Source of the DNA: Paramicrobacterium fandaimingii
GTDB taxonomy: Bacteria; Actinomycetota; Actinomycetes; Actinomycetales; Microbacteriaceae
Length of the DNA: 64,000 nucleotides
NCBI RefSeq assembly: GCF_011751745.2
Contig: NZ_CP061170.1
Span: 3,472,001-3,536,000 of the forward strand
Reading direction: 5' to 3'
This document shows positions 33,862-42,922 of this stretch, in pieces. A program made the position numbers and the translations under genes. The notes beneath the pieces are model-generated. The model worked only from the letters and a program-made list of their open reading frames with translations. It had not been told where the DNA came from and searched no databases. Numbering within the stretch: the first letter of the stretch is position 1; each line of letters opens with the position of its first letter.

Positions 33862-35172
33862 GTGGATTTCACCGACGCACCCATCGATACGACAGCAGTC
33901 GCCAACCTCGCCGAGCAGAAGCTGAGCCTCGAGCTTCTCGACATCGCGAACGATCGCGACAAGGCTGTCGGCTTCGAGGCCGTTGTCAATCGCGGCTTCT
34001 ACGGCGAGCGCAGCGATGAGAAAGACATCGAGTTTCTGCTCGATGCCACGGCATACCGACGCACGACGGCGGTGTGGGATGCGACGGAACCTGCCGTCGA
34101 GCCGGTAGCCACCGTCGCCAGTTGGACCACTCCGCTCAGCGTTCCGGGCGGCGGCACCGTCCCCGCCTGGGCAATCAGCGCCGTCACCGTCGCGCCAACG
34201 CATCGCCGCCGCGGCATCGCGCGCAATCTCCTCGAGGCAGAGCTGCGCACAGCGGCAGCGTGTGCCGTTCCGGTCGCCGCCCTGACGGCATCCGAGGCCA
34301 CAATCTACGGTCGGTTCGGGTTCGCCCCCTCGGCGCGGGTCGCGAAGATCACCATCGACACAAGGCGCACCGCCTGGGCAGGCTCGACGCCGACCGGACG
34401 CGTGCGCTTCATGGAGCTGAGCGACCTCTTCGAGCAGGGTCCCGCCATCTTTGAGCGCGAGCGCGTGCAGCATCCGGGCGAGATCGAGCTCGACGAGGCG
34501 CTGTGGTGCGAGATACTCGACTATCGCCCGGGAAAAGCCGACAAGGCGAAAGATCTGCGGGCGATCGGGTACACGGATGCCGCGGGCGACCTGCAGGGGT
34601 TCGCGGCGTACCGCGTCAAGGAGGGTTCAGACGACACGCTCACAGCGAAGGTCGCGCACCTGGCCGCCGCGACAGACGATGCGTATGCGGCGCTGTGGCG
34701 ATTTCTGCTCGAGCTCGACCTCGTGCAGGCCGTCGAGGCTGACCTGCGCTCGCTCGACGAGCCGGTGCTGTGGCAGTTGAGCGATGTGCGGGCCGCGAAG
34801 GTCGAACCGTTCGATCACCTCTGGCTGCGCATTCTCGATCCCATTGCAGCACTCGAGGCGCGCACGTATTCGCGGCCGGGCAGCATCGTTCTTGACGTCG
34901 TCGACCCGCTCGAGTTTGCGCAGGGCCGCTTTCTGCTGCAGATCGACGGCGAGGGAACAGCAGCCGTGTGTCGTCTCACGGGCGATGTTCCAGAGGATGC
35001 CGCGCACGCGACGCTGAGCGAACGCGACCTCGCGCTCATCTACGTTGGCGGTGCCTCGGCGACAGCGTTGCACAGCGCAGGCCGCATTGTCGAGGGAACG
35101 CCCGGGGCGGCGACGCTGGTGGACGCCGCGTTCCACAGCCCGGTGGCGCCGCGTCTCGGCGTCGGGTTCTGA
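33862..35172 (+). CDS. Eis-like GNAT acetyltransferase
   Basis: A 436-residue acetyltransferase with the three-part Eis arrangement: a catalytic GNAT domain (about 1-150) with the acetyl-CoA loop VTVAPTHRRRGIARNLL, a second GNAT-like domain (about 150-290) and a C-terminal SCP2-like domain (about 300-436). It ends in a free Phe, and in Eis the C-terminal carboxylate takes part in catalysis. Eis enzymes acetylate aminoglycosides at several amines and also lysines of proteins; the natural substrate here is unknown. GTG at 33862 was chosen for the -10 box spacing. Confidence 0.87.
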   Translation: MDFTDAPIDTTAVANLAEQKLSLELLDIANDRDKAVGFEAVVNRGFYGERSDEKDIEFLLDATAYRRTTAVWDATEPAVEPVATVASWTTPLSVPGGGTVPAWAISAVTVAPTHRRRGIARNLLEAELRTAAACAVPVAALTASEATIYGRFGFAPSARVAKITIDTRRTAWAGSTPTGRVRFMELSDLFEQGPAIFERERVQHPGEIELDEALWCEILDYRPGKADKAKDLRAIGYTDAAGDLQGFAAYRVKEGSDDTLTAKVAHLAAATDDAYAALWRFLLELDLVQAVEADLRSLDEPVLWQLSDVRAAKVEPFDHLWLRILDPIAALEARTYSRPGSIVLDVVDPLEFAQGRFLLQIDGEGTAAVCRLTGDVPEDAAHATLSERDLALIYVGGASATALHSAGRIVEGTPGAATLVDAAFHSPVAPRLGVGF

Positions 35173-35239
35173 GAGTCGTCGGTCGGCCACTGAGCGTTGC
35201 TGCAGCTCGCTGAGGTCTCTCTCTCGATCAGTGACGCGG

Positions 35240-35647
35240 TCACGAAAAGAGCATCACGAGGATGCCGCCTACGATCAGGGCGAGACCGACGACGGGGATC
35301 AACACAAATGTAAGCCAGCTGCTCGGACGCCGGAGGTTCATCGCCGGCTCACTGATGCTCGGGCTCGCGGGGTCGTACATCACCGTCAAGACGCTGCCTC
35401 GCTTCGGCATCCGAAAGCCATCTGTCTCTTCTCCGGAGTGCATCGCACCCGCGTCATCGGCGAACGTATAAACGCCCACGTTCATGTGCGTTGACGGGTC
35501 ACTCGACGGCTTCCTCACGAAAGTCTTCGTGATCGTCGCCTTCGCCTTCTTCCACCGTGACTGCTTGCGCAGCGAATGCGTGAGAAACGCGCCCGACACC
35601 GCAAAGATCAGGATGCCAATGCAGAGAAGTGCGATTCCCAAACCCAT
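35240..35647 (-). CDS. DUF3592 membrane protein
   Basis: A 135-residue protein with a membrane helix at each end (about 3-25 and 110-133) and a beta-rich extracytoplasmic middle. The form KA.AT...-VYTF.DDAG and RGSVLTVMYDPASPS is typical of DUF3592. Function unknown. It is followed closely on the same strand by the acidic protein gene upstream (35666-35944), so the two may be one transcript. Confidence 0.75.
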   Translation of the reverse strand: MGLGIALLCIGILIFAVSGAFLTHSLRKQSRWKKAKATITKTFVRKPSSDPSTHMNVGVYTFADDAGAMHSGEETDGFRMPKRGSVLTVMYDPASPSISEPAMNLRRPSSWLTFVLIPVVGLALIVGGILVMLFS

Positions 35648-35665
35648 ATGGTCATTCTCTCTCGG

Positions 35666-35944
35666 TCAGGCGTCGGGGTCGTTGCCCTTGACTTCTTCGT
35701 CTTCGTCTTCGTCTTCGACCGGCAGGTGCGCGCGCACGGGCGGCACGACCCCCTGCGGCGTTCCGCCTGTTGGGGGCGCGGCAATGACCGGAGGGTCACC
35801 CTCGCCCTCGCCGAGCCGCTCGTTCACCTTCTCGGGGTCATCTGCGTCGCCCTGCAGTCCGTCAACGTGGTCGTTCGTCTGGTCGAATGTGTGCGCGAGC
35901 CCGTCGTCGCGATCGCCCGCGTGCTTTCCACTGTCGGTATTCAT
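35666..35944 (-). CDS. Small acidic hypothetical protein
   Basis: A 92-residue, hydrophilic and probably disordered protein with no recognisable domain. It is rich in Asp, Glu, Gly and Pro and has a D/E repeat (VEDEDEDEEVK) near the end. The ATG at 35944 has GGAG only 2-3 nt upstream. Good actinobacterial third-position GC supports it being real. No function is proposed. Confidence 0.5.
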   Translation of the reverse strand: MNTDSGKHAGDRDDGLAHTFDQTNDHVDGLQGDADDPEKVNERLGEGEGDPPVIAAPPTGGTPQGVVPPVRAHLPVEDEDEDEEVKGNDPDA

Positions 35945-36085
35945 CTCTCCATCATGACCACACGTGCGCGCCAATGCCAGGGGTTGCGAAAACTGCGCCC
36001 ACGGGCAAGCACCATGCTCGCCACGTCAACTCGCCCGCTGGCGGCGCACGTAGCCTGAGAGAACGAGACTCGACGTGGAGGAACA

Positions 36086-37495
36086 ATGCACACCTTCGAC
36101 AGCCTTCTGGCTCAGATCACGCCCTCGGCGGGCCCGACCCGAGACATCACCGACCCGGCAACGAGCGAGGTCGTCGGGCAGGCACCGATTCACACGGTCG
36201 CCGACCTCGATGCGGCAGTGAAGCGAGCAGCATCCGCCCAATCTGACTGGGCAGCGCTCGGGCACTCCACCCGCAGCGAACTCATGCTTGCCGCCGCCGA
36301 CGCGATTGACGCGTCGGCCGAGGCCCTCGCGCAGCTGCTCACCCGCGAGCAGGGCAAGCCCCTGAACGGGCCGAACGCCCGCTTCGAAGTGGGCGGCGCA
36401 TCGGGGTGGCTGCGGGCCGCGGCATCCACTCCCCTTGACACGCAGACGGTGATCGACGACGGCGAGAGCCACGCGGTGCTGCACTACCGCCCCATCGGCG
36501 TCGTCGGCGCAATTGGTCCGTGGAACTGGCCGATGATGATCTCGGTGTGGCAGATCGCCCCCGCGCTGCGCATGGGAAACACCGTTGTCGTGAAGCCGAG
36601 CGAATACACGCCGCTGAGCGTTCTCGCACTCGTGACGGTGATGAACGAGGTGCTGCCAGGCGGCGTTCTGCAGGTCGTCACAGGCGACCGCGATGTCGGG
36701 GCGCGGCTCTCGAGCCACCCCGACATCGACAAGGTGATGTTCACCGGGTCAACGGCGACGGGCAAGGCGATCATCCGCAGCTCGGCCGACACCGTGAAGC
36801 GCCTGACCCTCGAGCTCGGCGGCAACGACGCCGGCATCGTGCTGCCCGACGTCGATCCCGCCGCGATCGCGCAAGACCTCTTCTGGGGCGCGTTCATCAA
36901 CACCGGGCAGACGTGCGCCGCGATGAAGCGCCTCTACGTGCACGACAGCGTGTACGACGCCGTTGTCGACGAGCTCGCCGCTGTCGCGGCATCCATGCCC
37001 ATGGGCATCGGAACAGACGAGAACAACGTGCTCGGGCCGCTGCAGAACAAGGCGCAGTTCGACATCGTGTCGCGGCTCGTCGAGGAGGCACGGGCCTCTG
37101 GGGCGCGCGTGGTGATGGGCGGAAATCCGGATGCTGACGGGCCGGGCTACTTCTACCCGACAACGCTCGTCGCCGACGTCGACAACGACAACGCGCTCGT
37201 GCAGGAGGAGCAGTTCGGGCCTGCGCTGCCGATCATCCGCTACAGCGACGTCGGCGAAGCGATTGCGATGGCGAACGGGCTCGATGTCGGGCTCGGGGCA
37301 TCCGTATGGTCGAGTGACAGGGATGCTGCGCGTGAAGTGGCCGCGCAGGTCGAAGCGGGCACCGTGTGGATCAACTCGCACGGCGGCGTGCACCCGATGA
37401 TCCCGTTCGGCGGTGTCAAACAATCGGGCTACGGTCTCGAGTTCGGCGTCGAAGGCCTGAAGGCGCTCGGCGTTCCGCAGGTGATCAACGGGTGA
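36086..37495 (+). CDS. NAD(P)+-dependent aldehyde dehydrogenase
   Basis: Oxidises an aldehyde to the acid; 469 residues. The catalytic cysteine is C277 in NTGQTCAAM and the general base E243 in LELGGND; GPWNWPMM and FTGSTATGKAI mark the cofactor site. The C-terminus has the substrate-tunnel motif PFGGVKQSGYG. It resembles the broad-specificity group used for amine, polyamine or alcohol breakdown. Strong ribosome site GGAGGAACA before the ATG. The AraC gene downstream on the same strand is the probable regulator, with its own promoter. Confidence 0.93.
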   Translation: MHTFDSLLAQITPSAGPTRDITDPATSEVVGQAPIHTVADLDAAVKRAASAQSDWAALGHSTRSELMLAAADAIDASAEALAQLLTREQGKPLNGPNARFEVGGASGWLRAAASTPLDTQTVIDDGESHAVLHYRPIGVVGAIGPWNWPMMISVWQIAPALRMGNTVVVKPSEYTPLSVLALVTVMNEVLPGGVLQVVTGDRDVGARLSSHPDIDKVMFTGSTATGKAIIRSSADTVKRLTLELGGNDAGIVLPDVDPAAIAQDLFWGAFINTGQTCAAMKRLYVHDSVYDAVVDELAAVAASMPMGIGTDENNVLGPLQNKAQFDIVSRLVEEARASGARVVMGGNPDADGPGYFYPTTLVADVDNDNALVQEEQFGPALPIIRYSDVGEAIAMANGLDVGLGASVWSSDRDAAREVAAQVEAGTVWINSHGGVHPMIPFGGVKQSGYGLEFGVEGLKALGVPQVING

Positions 37496-37534
37496 TCGAC
37501 GGGGAGGCACGGGCCGGGTCGCGGTGCCCGACCC

Positions 37535-37563
37535 TTGGACTTCTGCGGACACTGGGCTAAAAT
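37535..37563 (+). promoter_or_regulatory. Sigma-A-type promoter of the AraC gene
   Basis: TTGGAC (37535-37540) and TAAAAT (37558-37563) are separated by 17 bp, the best full -35/-10 pair in the window. The predicted transcript starts near 37570. Confidence 0.65.
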
Positions 37564-37618
37564 TGCACAAACGGATTATTTGCGATGGTGCCTGATCCGT
37601 GCCCGATTGGTGGTCACC

Positions 37619-38626
37619 GTGTCACTCTCCAACTCCCAGACGCCCACGCCACGCGCTGCCCCCTCAGCGCTTCCGGCTGCGGAGCCGAGCGCGCCGTTCC
37701 CGGCGCAGCCGCTCGACTTCGCCGAGTTCAGCCACGCCGTGTCTGAGTCGTTCGTTCCGCTGCGGGTCACGGCACCGACGCACCGCGGGTTCCGTGGCAC
37801 GCTCAGCGCTGCCGTTCGCGACGGAGTGCACGCGTCGATCGTCGAAGCCGGAACGCACACCGTCGAGCGAACCCCCGAGCTCATCGCGCGTGGCGATGCC
37901 CCATACGTCAAACTCAGCGTGCAGCTGAGCGGCACGGGGATGCTCGTGCAAGACGGTCGCGAGGCGTTGCTGCGCCCGGGCGACATCGCCATCTACTCGA
38001 CCGAGCGGCCGTACGTTCTCGAGTTCAATCGGAGCTTCAGCACGTTCGTGCTCATGTTCGACGAACAGACGCTCGGCATCGCCCCCGACGCTCTCTCGCA
38101 GATGACCGCCGTGCGCATGCCGCATGACTCCCCGCTCACGAGCGTGATCGCGCCGTTCCTCACCGGCCTCGCGAGCAACCTCGACCTGCTGCGCGGGCAC
38201 GCGGGCGCCAGACTTGCCCGCACCGCTGTCGACCTCACGACAACGTTGTACGCGACGGAACTCCAGGCGAGCGCATCCGCGTCGCCAAAGGCCGCGCTCA
38301 CGGGCGCGATTATGCGCTACATCGACGAGAATCTCGGGGCGAACTCCCTCGACCCGAACAGCATTGCTGTGGCGAACCACGTGTCGCTTCGCTACCTGCA
38401 CGCCCTGTTCAGCGAGCAGGGCACGACGGTGTCAACGTGGGTGCGGCAGCGACGCCTCGAGAACTGCCGGCGCGATCTCACCGACCCTGCGTTCGCGGCA
38501 ATGCCGGTCGCCGCGGTGGCCGCCCGCTGGGGCTTCATCGACGCGGCGCACTTCAGCCGGGCATTCAAGGCGAGCTTTGGCTGCCCACCGAGCGAACTGC
38601 GTCGCCGGGTGCTCGACGCGGCCTAG
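37619..38626 (+). CDS. AraC-family regulator
   Basis: Regulator of about 335 residues. The N-terminal half is an AraC-binding-like cupin domain (VQLSGTGMLVQDGREALLRPGDIAIYSTERPY is the conserved core, about 105-140), and the C-terminal 100 residues are the double helix-turn-helix with VAARWGFIDAAHFSRAFK as second signature. Such proteins respond to small aromatic or aliphatic substrates and usually activate. GTG at 37610 and 37619 are both possible starts; anything upstream of the promoter at 37535-37563 is excluded. It probably controls the aldehyde dehydrogenase. Confidence 0.87.
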   Translation: MSLSNSQTPTPRAAPSALPAAEPSAPFPAQPLDFAEFSHAVSESFVPLRVTAPTHRGFRGTLSAAVRDGVHASIVEAGTHTVERTPELIARGDAPYVKLSVQLSGTGMLVQDGREALLRPGDIAIYSTERPYVLEFNRSFSTFVLMFDEQTLGIAPDALSQMTAVRMPHDSPLTSVIAPFLTGLASNLDLLRGHAGARLARTAVDLTTTLYATELQASASASPKAALTGAIMRYIDENLGANSLDPNSIAVANHVSLRYLHALFSEQGTTVSTWVRQRRLENCRRDLTDPAFAAMPVAAVAARWGFIDAAHFSRAFKASFGCPPSELRRRVLDAA

Positions 38627-38719
38627 TTTCTCTTCAGATATCACCCGCTCCTCCCCCGCTTGTCCCTGAATCCGCGGACTTCTCAGCCGCGGGAATAATC
38701 GCACATCTCGCTTTGCTAT

Positions 38720-38734
38720 CTGTAGTGACTACAG
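38720..38734. promoter_or_regulatory. HxlR operator
   Basis: CTGTAG-TGA-CTACAG is a perfect 6-bp inverted repeat 15 nt before the HxlR start, the usual position for an autoregulatory site. Confidence 0.6.
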
Positions 38735-38749
38735 AAAGTGGAGCGAGAA

Positions 38750-39148
38750 ATGACTGAGCAAACGTCCTCGAGCCCGGCCCTTCCCGCGGAGGAGGCGGTC
38801 GAAGGCGCCTGTCCCTCGTTCGTCACGGCAATGGACGTGATCGGCCGCCGCTGGACGGGCATCATCATCGAGGCGATCGGCCGCGACTGCACAGGATTCG
38901 CCGACATCAGCCGGTTCGTCGGGCACATCGGCGACACGATGCTAGCCAAGCGACTGCGTGAGCTGGAGACCGACGGGCTTGTCGAACGAGCGGTCATCGA
39001 GACTCGCCCGCTGCGCGTGCGCTACACGCTCACGGTTGCCGGCCTCGCGCTTCTGCCCATTCTCGAAGACATCATGAGCTGGGGGCAGGACTTCGCAACT
39101 GCCGACGCACCAGCACGTACCGACGACTACCTCACTGCGAAGAACTGA
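38750..39148 (+). CDS. HxlR-family regulator
   Basis: Winged-helix regulator of 132 residues. MDVIGRRWTGIIIEAIG starts the domain, GDTMLAKRLRELETDGLVERAV is the recognition helix and wing entry, and RVRYTLTVAGLALLPIL the wing. One cysteine (ACPSF) precedes the domain and another lies in RDCTGF; HxlR proteins such as HypR, QorR and YodB sense quinones or electrophiles through cysteines. The ATG at 38750 has GGAGCGAG upstream. It leads a three-gene unit with a flavin monooxygenase and an FMN reductase. Confidence 0.88.
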   Translation: MTEQTSSSPALPAEEAVEGACPSFVTAMDVIGRRWTGIIIEAIGRDCTGFADISRFVGHIGDTMLAKRLRELETDGLVERAVIETRPLRVRYTLTVAGLALLPILEDIMSWGQDFATADAPARTDDYLTAKN

Positions 39149-39163
39149 CGGGAGAGAACTGAC

Positions 39164-40225
39164 ATGGCTTTCGAAATCGGCATCCTCACCTTCGGTGAGA
39201 TCACCAGCGACCTCACCACGGGCGCGCTGCCCTCGCCGTCCGAGCGCATGATGCAGACCCTGGAGCAGGCGCGCGTTGCCGAGCAGGCGGGCATCGACGT
39301 CTTCGGAGTCGGCGAGCACCATCGCACAGACTTCGTCGCGTCTGCTCCGCACATGGTGCTCGCTGCCGCCGCGACCCAGACGTCAACCATCAAACTGACA
39401 AGCGGTGTGACCGTCTTGAGCTCTGACGACCCCGTGCGCGTGTTCGAGAACTTCGCAACCCTCGACCTGCTCTCCGGCGGTCGCGCCGAGATCATCGCGG
39501 GGCGCGGCTCGTACACAGAGTCGTTCCCGCTGTTCGGCTATGACCTCGCCGACTACGCCGACCTCTTCCGAGAGAAGCTCGACGCTCTTCTGGCCATCCG
39601 CGCGAAGAACCCCGTCACGTGGGAGGGCGGCATGCACCGCGCACCCCTCGTGAACGCAGACGTCACGCCGCGTCCGGTCGGAGACCTGCCCATCTGGGTC
39701 GGGGTCGGCGGCACGCCGGCATCGGCAGTGCGGACAGGGCAGCTCGGCCTCCCCATCGCACTCGCCCTACTGCTCGGTCCGATCACGCAGATGCAGCGAC
39801 CGGCAGCTCTTTACCACCAGGCAGCGGCGGCGGCTGGACACAGCGAGGACTCTCTGCGCACCAGCATCAACGCTCACGGCTACGTCGGCACGACGAGCCA
39901 GGGCGCCCGCGACACGATGTACCCGTACTTCGCCCGCGGCATGCGCGAGAACAACCACCAGCGCGGTGAAGGCTTCGACATTCCCCGCCCCGCGTTCGAC
40001 GCCCAGGCAACAGAGCCCGGCGTGCTGCTCGTCGGCAGCGTGCAAGAAATCATCGACAAGATCATGACCTACTACGAGGTGTACGGCATCTCGCGGGCGA
40101 TCGCGCAGATGGGCTTCGGCGGCGTACCGCAGAAGGAACATCTGCAGGCGATCGAGCTTCTCGGCACTGAGGTCGCCCCCGTCGTGCGGCGCGAGATCGC
40201 GTCGCGTGAGGAGGCCGCAGCATGA
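39164..40225 (+). CDS. LLM-class FMN-dependent monooxygenase
   Basis: Luciferase-like TIM-barrel flavoprotein of 353 residues. VFGVGEHHRTDF, VTVLSSDDPVRVFENFATLDLLSGGRAE (family-wide in two parts) and GRGSYTESFPLFGYDL match the group typified by the TIGR03858 model. These enzymes use FMNH2 and O2 to hydroxylate or cleave substrates. The reductant is probably supplied by the FMN reductase encoded next, whose start overlaps this stop (ATGA). Regulated by the HxlR gene 15 nt upstream. Substrate unknown. Confidence 0.9.
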   Translation: MAFEIGILTFGEITSDLTTGALPSPSERMMQTLEQARVAEQAGIDVFGVGEHHRTDFVASAPHMVLAAAATQTSTIKLTSGVTVLSSDDPVRVFENFATLDLLSGGRAEIIAGRGSYTESFPLFGYDLADYADLFREKLDALLAIRAKNPVTWEGGMHRAPLVNADVTPRPVGDLPIWVGVGGTPASAVRTGQLGLPIALALLLGPITQMQRPAALYHQAAAAAGHSEDSLRTSINAHGYVGTTSQGARDTMYPYFARGMRENNHQRGEGFDIPRPAFDAQATEPGVLLVGSVQEIIDKIMTYYEVYGISRAIAQMGFGGVPQKEHLQAIELLGTEVAPVVRREIASREEAAA

Positions 40226-40830
40226 CGCGCCGACTTGATGTCGTGATCGTCAACGGCAGCCCCACCGAACGATCGAAGACCATGGGGCTCGCGGGTCTCG
40301 TGACCACATCGCTCGGCAACAAGCTGGATATTCGGACCAGTTCGGTCGATGTGTATCGACTCGGATCGGGTTTCACCGGTGCGATCACACGCGAAGACGT
40401 GACCTCGGATGTCGAAGAAGGCCTGCGCCGCGTCGAAACCGCCGACGTGCTCATCGCCGCGGCACCCGTCTTTCGCGCCACGTATCCCGGCATGTTCAAG
40501 CACCTGTTCGACCTCGTCGATCAGTACGCCCTCGCAAACAAGCCGGTGATTCTCGTCGCCACGGGCGGCAGTGACAGGCACGCTCTGATGATCGAGCACG
40601 CGCTGCGTCCGCTCTTCGGGTTCTTCCAAGCAGCAACTGCGCCCGTCGGCTTCTATGCGAACTCCGGAGACTTCGACGGAACGCTCGTGCTCAACAACGA
40701 GGTGTACTCGCGCATCGAGATCGGCATCGGCGACATTCTGCCGCAGTTGAGAACGCTTGCGGATGCTGCGGCACCGGATTCCTCTCCCGCCGCCGCGGCA
40801 CCGATCCCGGGGTTCAGCGCGAAGCGATAG
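40222..40830 (+). CDS. NAD(P)H-dependent FMN reductase
   Basis: Flavodoxin-fold reductase of 202 residues, of the SsuE/CE1759 type. The FMN phosphate loop is VNGSPTERSKT (about 9-19), and AAPVFRATYPGMFKHLFDLVD is the conserved flavin edge. It reduces FMN with NAD(P)H for the coupled monooxygenase. ATGA overlap with the monooxygenase gene. The C-terminal 20 residues are alanine/proline rich and probably disordered. Confidence 0.9.
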   Translation: MTRRLDVVIVNGSPTERSKTMGLAGLVTTSLGNKLDIRTSSVDVYRLGSGFTGAITREDVTSDVEEGLRRVETADVLIAAAPVFRATYPGMFKHLFDLVDQYALANKPVILVATGGSDRHALMIEHALRPLFGFFQAATAPVGFYANSGDFDGTLVLNNEVYSRIEIGIGDILPQLRTLADAAAPDSSPAAAAPIPGFSAKR

Positions 40831-40842
40831 CAGACCGAGTCG

Positions 40843-41235
40843 TCACTCCAGCGCCGCCTCGATGTCGGCGACCTTCTGCACGAGCCTGAGGCTCCCTGGA
40901 ATTCTGCGAAAACCGAGTTGCTCGTAAAACTGCGCAACAGGTTCGACAAGAGCGTCGACAACGACGAGACGAGCAGCGACCACCTTGGTCGCGGTGACAA
41001 CGCGATCGAGAGCATCGGCGACAAGCACCGCCCCAAGGCCGGAACCACGCAGATGCACGTCGAGCGCCAAGCGCGCCAGGAGAACGGCCGGGATCTCATC
41101 GGGTCCTCCCCGCCCTATTCGATGGGGGATCGCTTCACGTTGAACGAGGTGTGCGGCAAGGGCGTAATATGCGACAACTCGACCCTCACCTGTGGACGGA
41201 CACAACCCATAGCCCGAATGTGCACGGTCGGTCAC
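40843..41235 (-). pseudogene. 5'-truncated TacT-like GNAT toxin
   Basis: The readable part is the C-terminal two thirds of a GNAT toxin of the TacT/AtaT group: GRVVAYYALA, LLARLALDVHLRGSGLGAVL (acetyl-CoA loop) and FYEQLGFRRIPGS. These toxins acetylate aminoacyl-tRNA. The N-terminal 40-50 residues with the FDCG..LDxWL motif are absent; the frame begins at a GTG with unrelated residues only 21 nt from the kinase stop, and no DUF1778 antitoxin gene is found upstream. Alternatively it is a short functional acetyltransferase, which I consider less likely. Confidence 0.6.
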
Positions 41236-41256
41236 GCACGGTACCGCGCCGGGCAG

Positions 41257-42888
41257 TTAAAGCAGAGTTTCCCCCGCAAGCCGCTCCACCGGCAGGCCGA
41301 TTCGGTAATGCTCCAGCCAGTCGGCGTAGCCGCGCGCACCCTCGGGGTCGGGGGTCGCCGTCACGAGTTCGGTGTCGGTGAAGACAACATCGGAGAGATA
41401 GTCGGCGAGTGAAAGACCAGAATCACCGGATGCTGACGCTTGCCGCGCCGCGAATGCAGCGAGGATCGCCATTCCCCACGCGCCACCTTCGCCCGCCGCG
41501 TTGCTCACGGAGACCGGGGTCTCGAGGGCATCCGCGAGCACCTGCTGCGCAACGCCCGCGGTGCGGAAGATGCCGCCGTGGCCGAACAGCTCGTCGAGCG
41601 CCACCTTCTCGTCACGCAAGAGCACCTGCATTCCCGTCGCGAGCGCGCCGAACGCCGAATAGAGGTGCGTGCGCATGAGATTCGCGAGAGTGAAGTTCGC
41701 GTTCTGACTGCGCACGAACAGCGGACGCCCCGATTCGACGCCCGTCTGATGCTCGCCAGAGAGGTAGTTGTAAGCGAGAAGTCCCCCACCGTCAGCGTCA
41801 CCGGTCAGCGCGTGCGAATACAGCAGCCGATACAGCTCAGTCTGGTCGATGTCGGCGCCGAGGAGGCCAGCGAACTCGGTGAACATCTGCAGCCACGCGT
41901 CGAGGTCGCCCGTGCAGTTGTTCGTGTGGATCATCGCCACGGGCTCGCCAGAGGGCGTCGTGACAAGATCGATCTCCTCGCGCACGCCGCCCAGCTTCTT
42001 TTCAAGCACGACCATCGCGAACGCGCTCGTTCCCGCGCTGACGTTGCCCGTGCGCGGCCGCACGCTGTTCGTCGCGACCATACCGGTTCCCGCATCGCCC
42101 TCCGGCGGCGCCATCACGGCACCCGGCTGCAGTGTGCCCGTCGGGTCGAGGAGGGCCGCCCCCTCGGCGGTGAGCTCACCAGCATCCTGACCCGCGACGA
42201 GCACATCAGGCAGGATGCTGGCGAGCGACCACGAAACGTCGGCGACGGCCTCAAGCGCTCCGAACGCCTCGAGCTTCGCGCGGTCATAGTCGTGCGTCGC
42301 GTCGTCGATCGGAAAGACTCCGCTTGCATCGCCGACCCCGAGCACGCGTCGACCGCTGAGTTTCCAATGCACGTAACCGGCCAAAGTGGTCAGCTGATCG
42401 ATGCGCTCCACATGCTCTTCCCCGCCGAGCACGGCGTGCAGCAGGTGTGAAACACTCCAGCGCAGCGGAATGTTCTGGGCGAACGCAGAGGTCAGCTGCG
42501 CCGCGGCATCCGTCGTGTAGGTATTGCGCCAGGTGCGAAACGGCACGAGCTGCTCGCCGTCGCTGTCGAAGGCGAGATAGCCGTGCATCATCGCCGAGAC
42601 GCCGAGGCCTGCAACCGACGTCACTTCGGTGTTCGCGACATCGCGCACGGTGGCGTGCAGGTCGGCGATGCACGCGCGCAGACCCTGCCACACGGCGTCG
42701 AGCGAATACGTCCAGTTGTCGTCGACGAGCTCGTTCTCCCACGTGTGCGTGCCAGCTGCCAGCTGCGCCCCCGCCTCGTCGACGAGGCAGGCCTTGATGC
42801 GCGTCGATCCGAGTTCGATTCCGAGGCTCGCTCGGCCCTGCAGAATGGCGTCGACGCCGGTTGCCGGCGCCGTGGGTGACGTGTTCAT
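41257..42888 (-). CDS. araB: FGGY carbohydrate kinase, probable ribulokinase
   Basis: Phosphorylates L-ribulose to L-ribulose-5-phosphate with ATP; 543 residues, FGGY fold with two actin-like domains. LGIELGSTRIKACLVDEAG is the first phosphate loop, MMHGYLAFD and VSAGTSAFAMVV are conserved, and GGIFRTAGVAQQVLADALETPV is the second FGGY signature. By sequence it resembles actinobacterial kinases often named xylulokinase, but position directly after araA in an araD-araA operon makes ribulokinase the better call. AGGGAAC precedes the ATG. Confidence 0.87.
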   Translation of the reverse strand: MNTSPTAPATGVDAILQGRASLGIELGSTRIKACLVDEAGAQLAAGTHTWENELVDDNWTYSLDAVWQGLRACIADLHATVRDVANTEVTSVAGLGVSAMMHGYLAFDSDGEQLVPFRTWRNTYTTDAAAQLTSAFAQNIPLRWSVSHLLHAVLGGEEHVERIDQLTTLAGYVHWKLSGRRVLGVGDASGVFPIDDATHDYDRAKLEAFGALEAVADVSWSLASILPDVLVAGQDAGELTAEGAALLDPTGTLQPGAVMAPPEGDAGTGMVATNSVRPRTGNVSAGTSAFAMVVLEKKLGGVREEIDLVTTPSGEPVAMIHTNNCTGDLDAWLQMFTEFAGLLGADIDQTELYRLLYSHALTGDADGGGLLAYNYLSGEHQTGVESGRPLFVRSQNANFTLANLMRTHLYSAFGALATGMQVLLRDEKVALDELFGHGGIFRTAGVAQQVLADALETPVSVSNAAGEGGAWGMAILAAFAARQASASGDSGLSLADYLSDVVFTDTELVTATPDPEGARGYADWLEHYRIGLPVERLAGETLL

Positions 42889-42922
42889 TGTGTGTTCCCT
42901 GCCTCAGCGATGCGGGCCGGCC

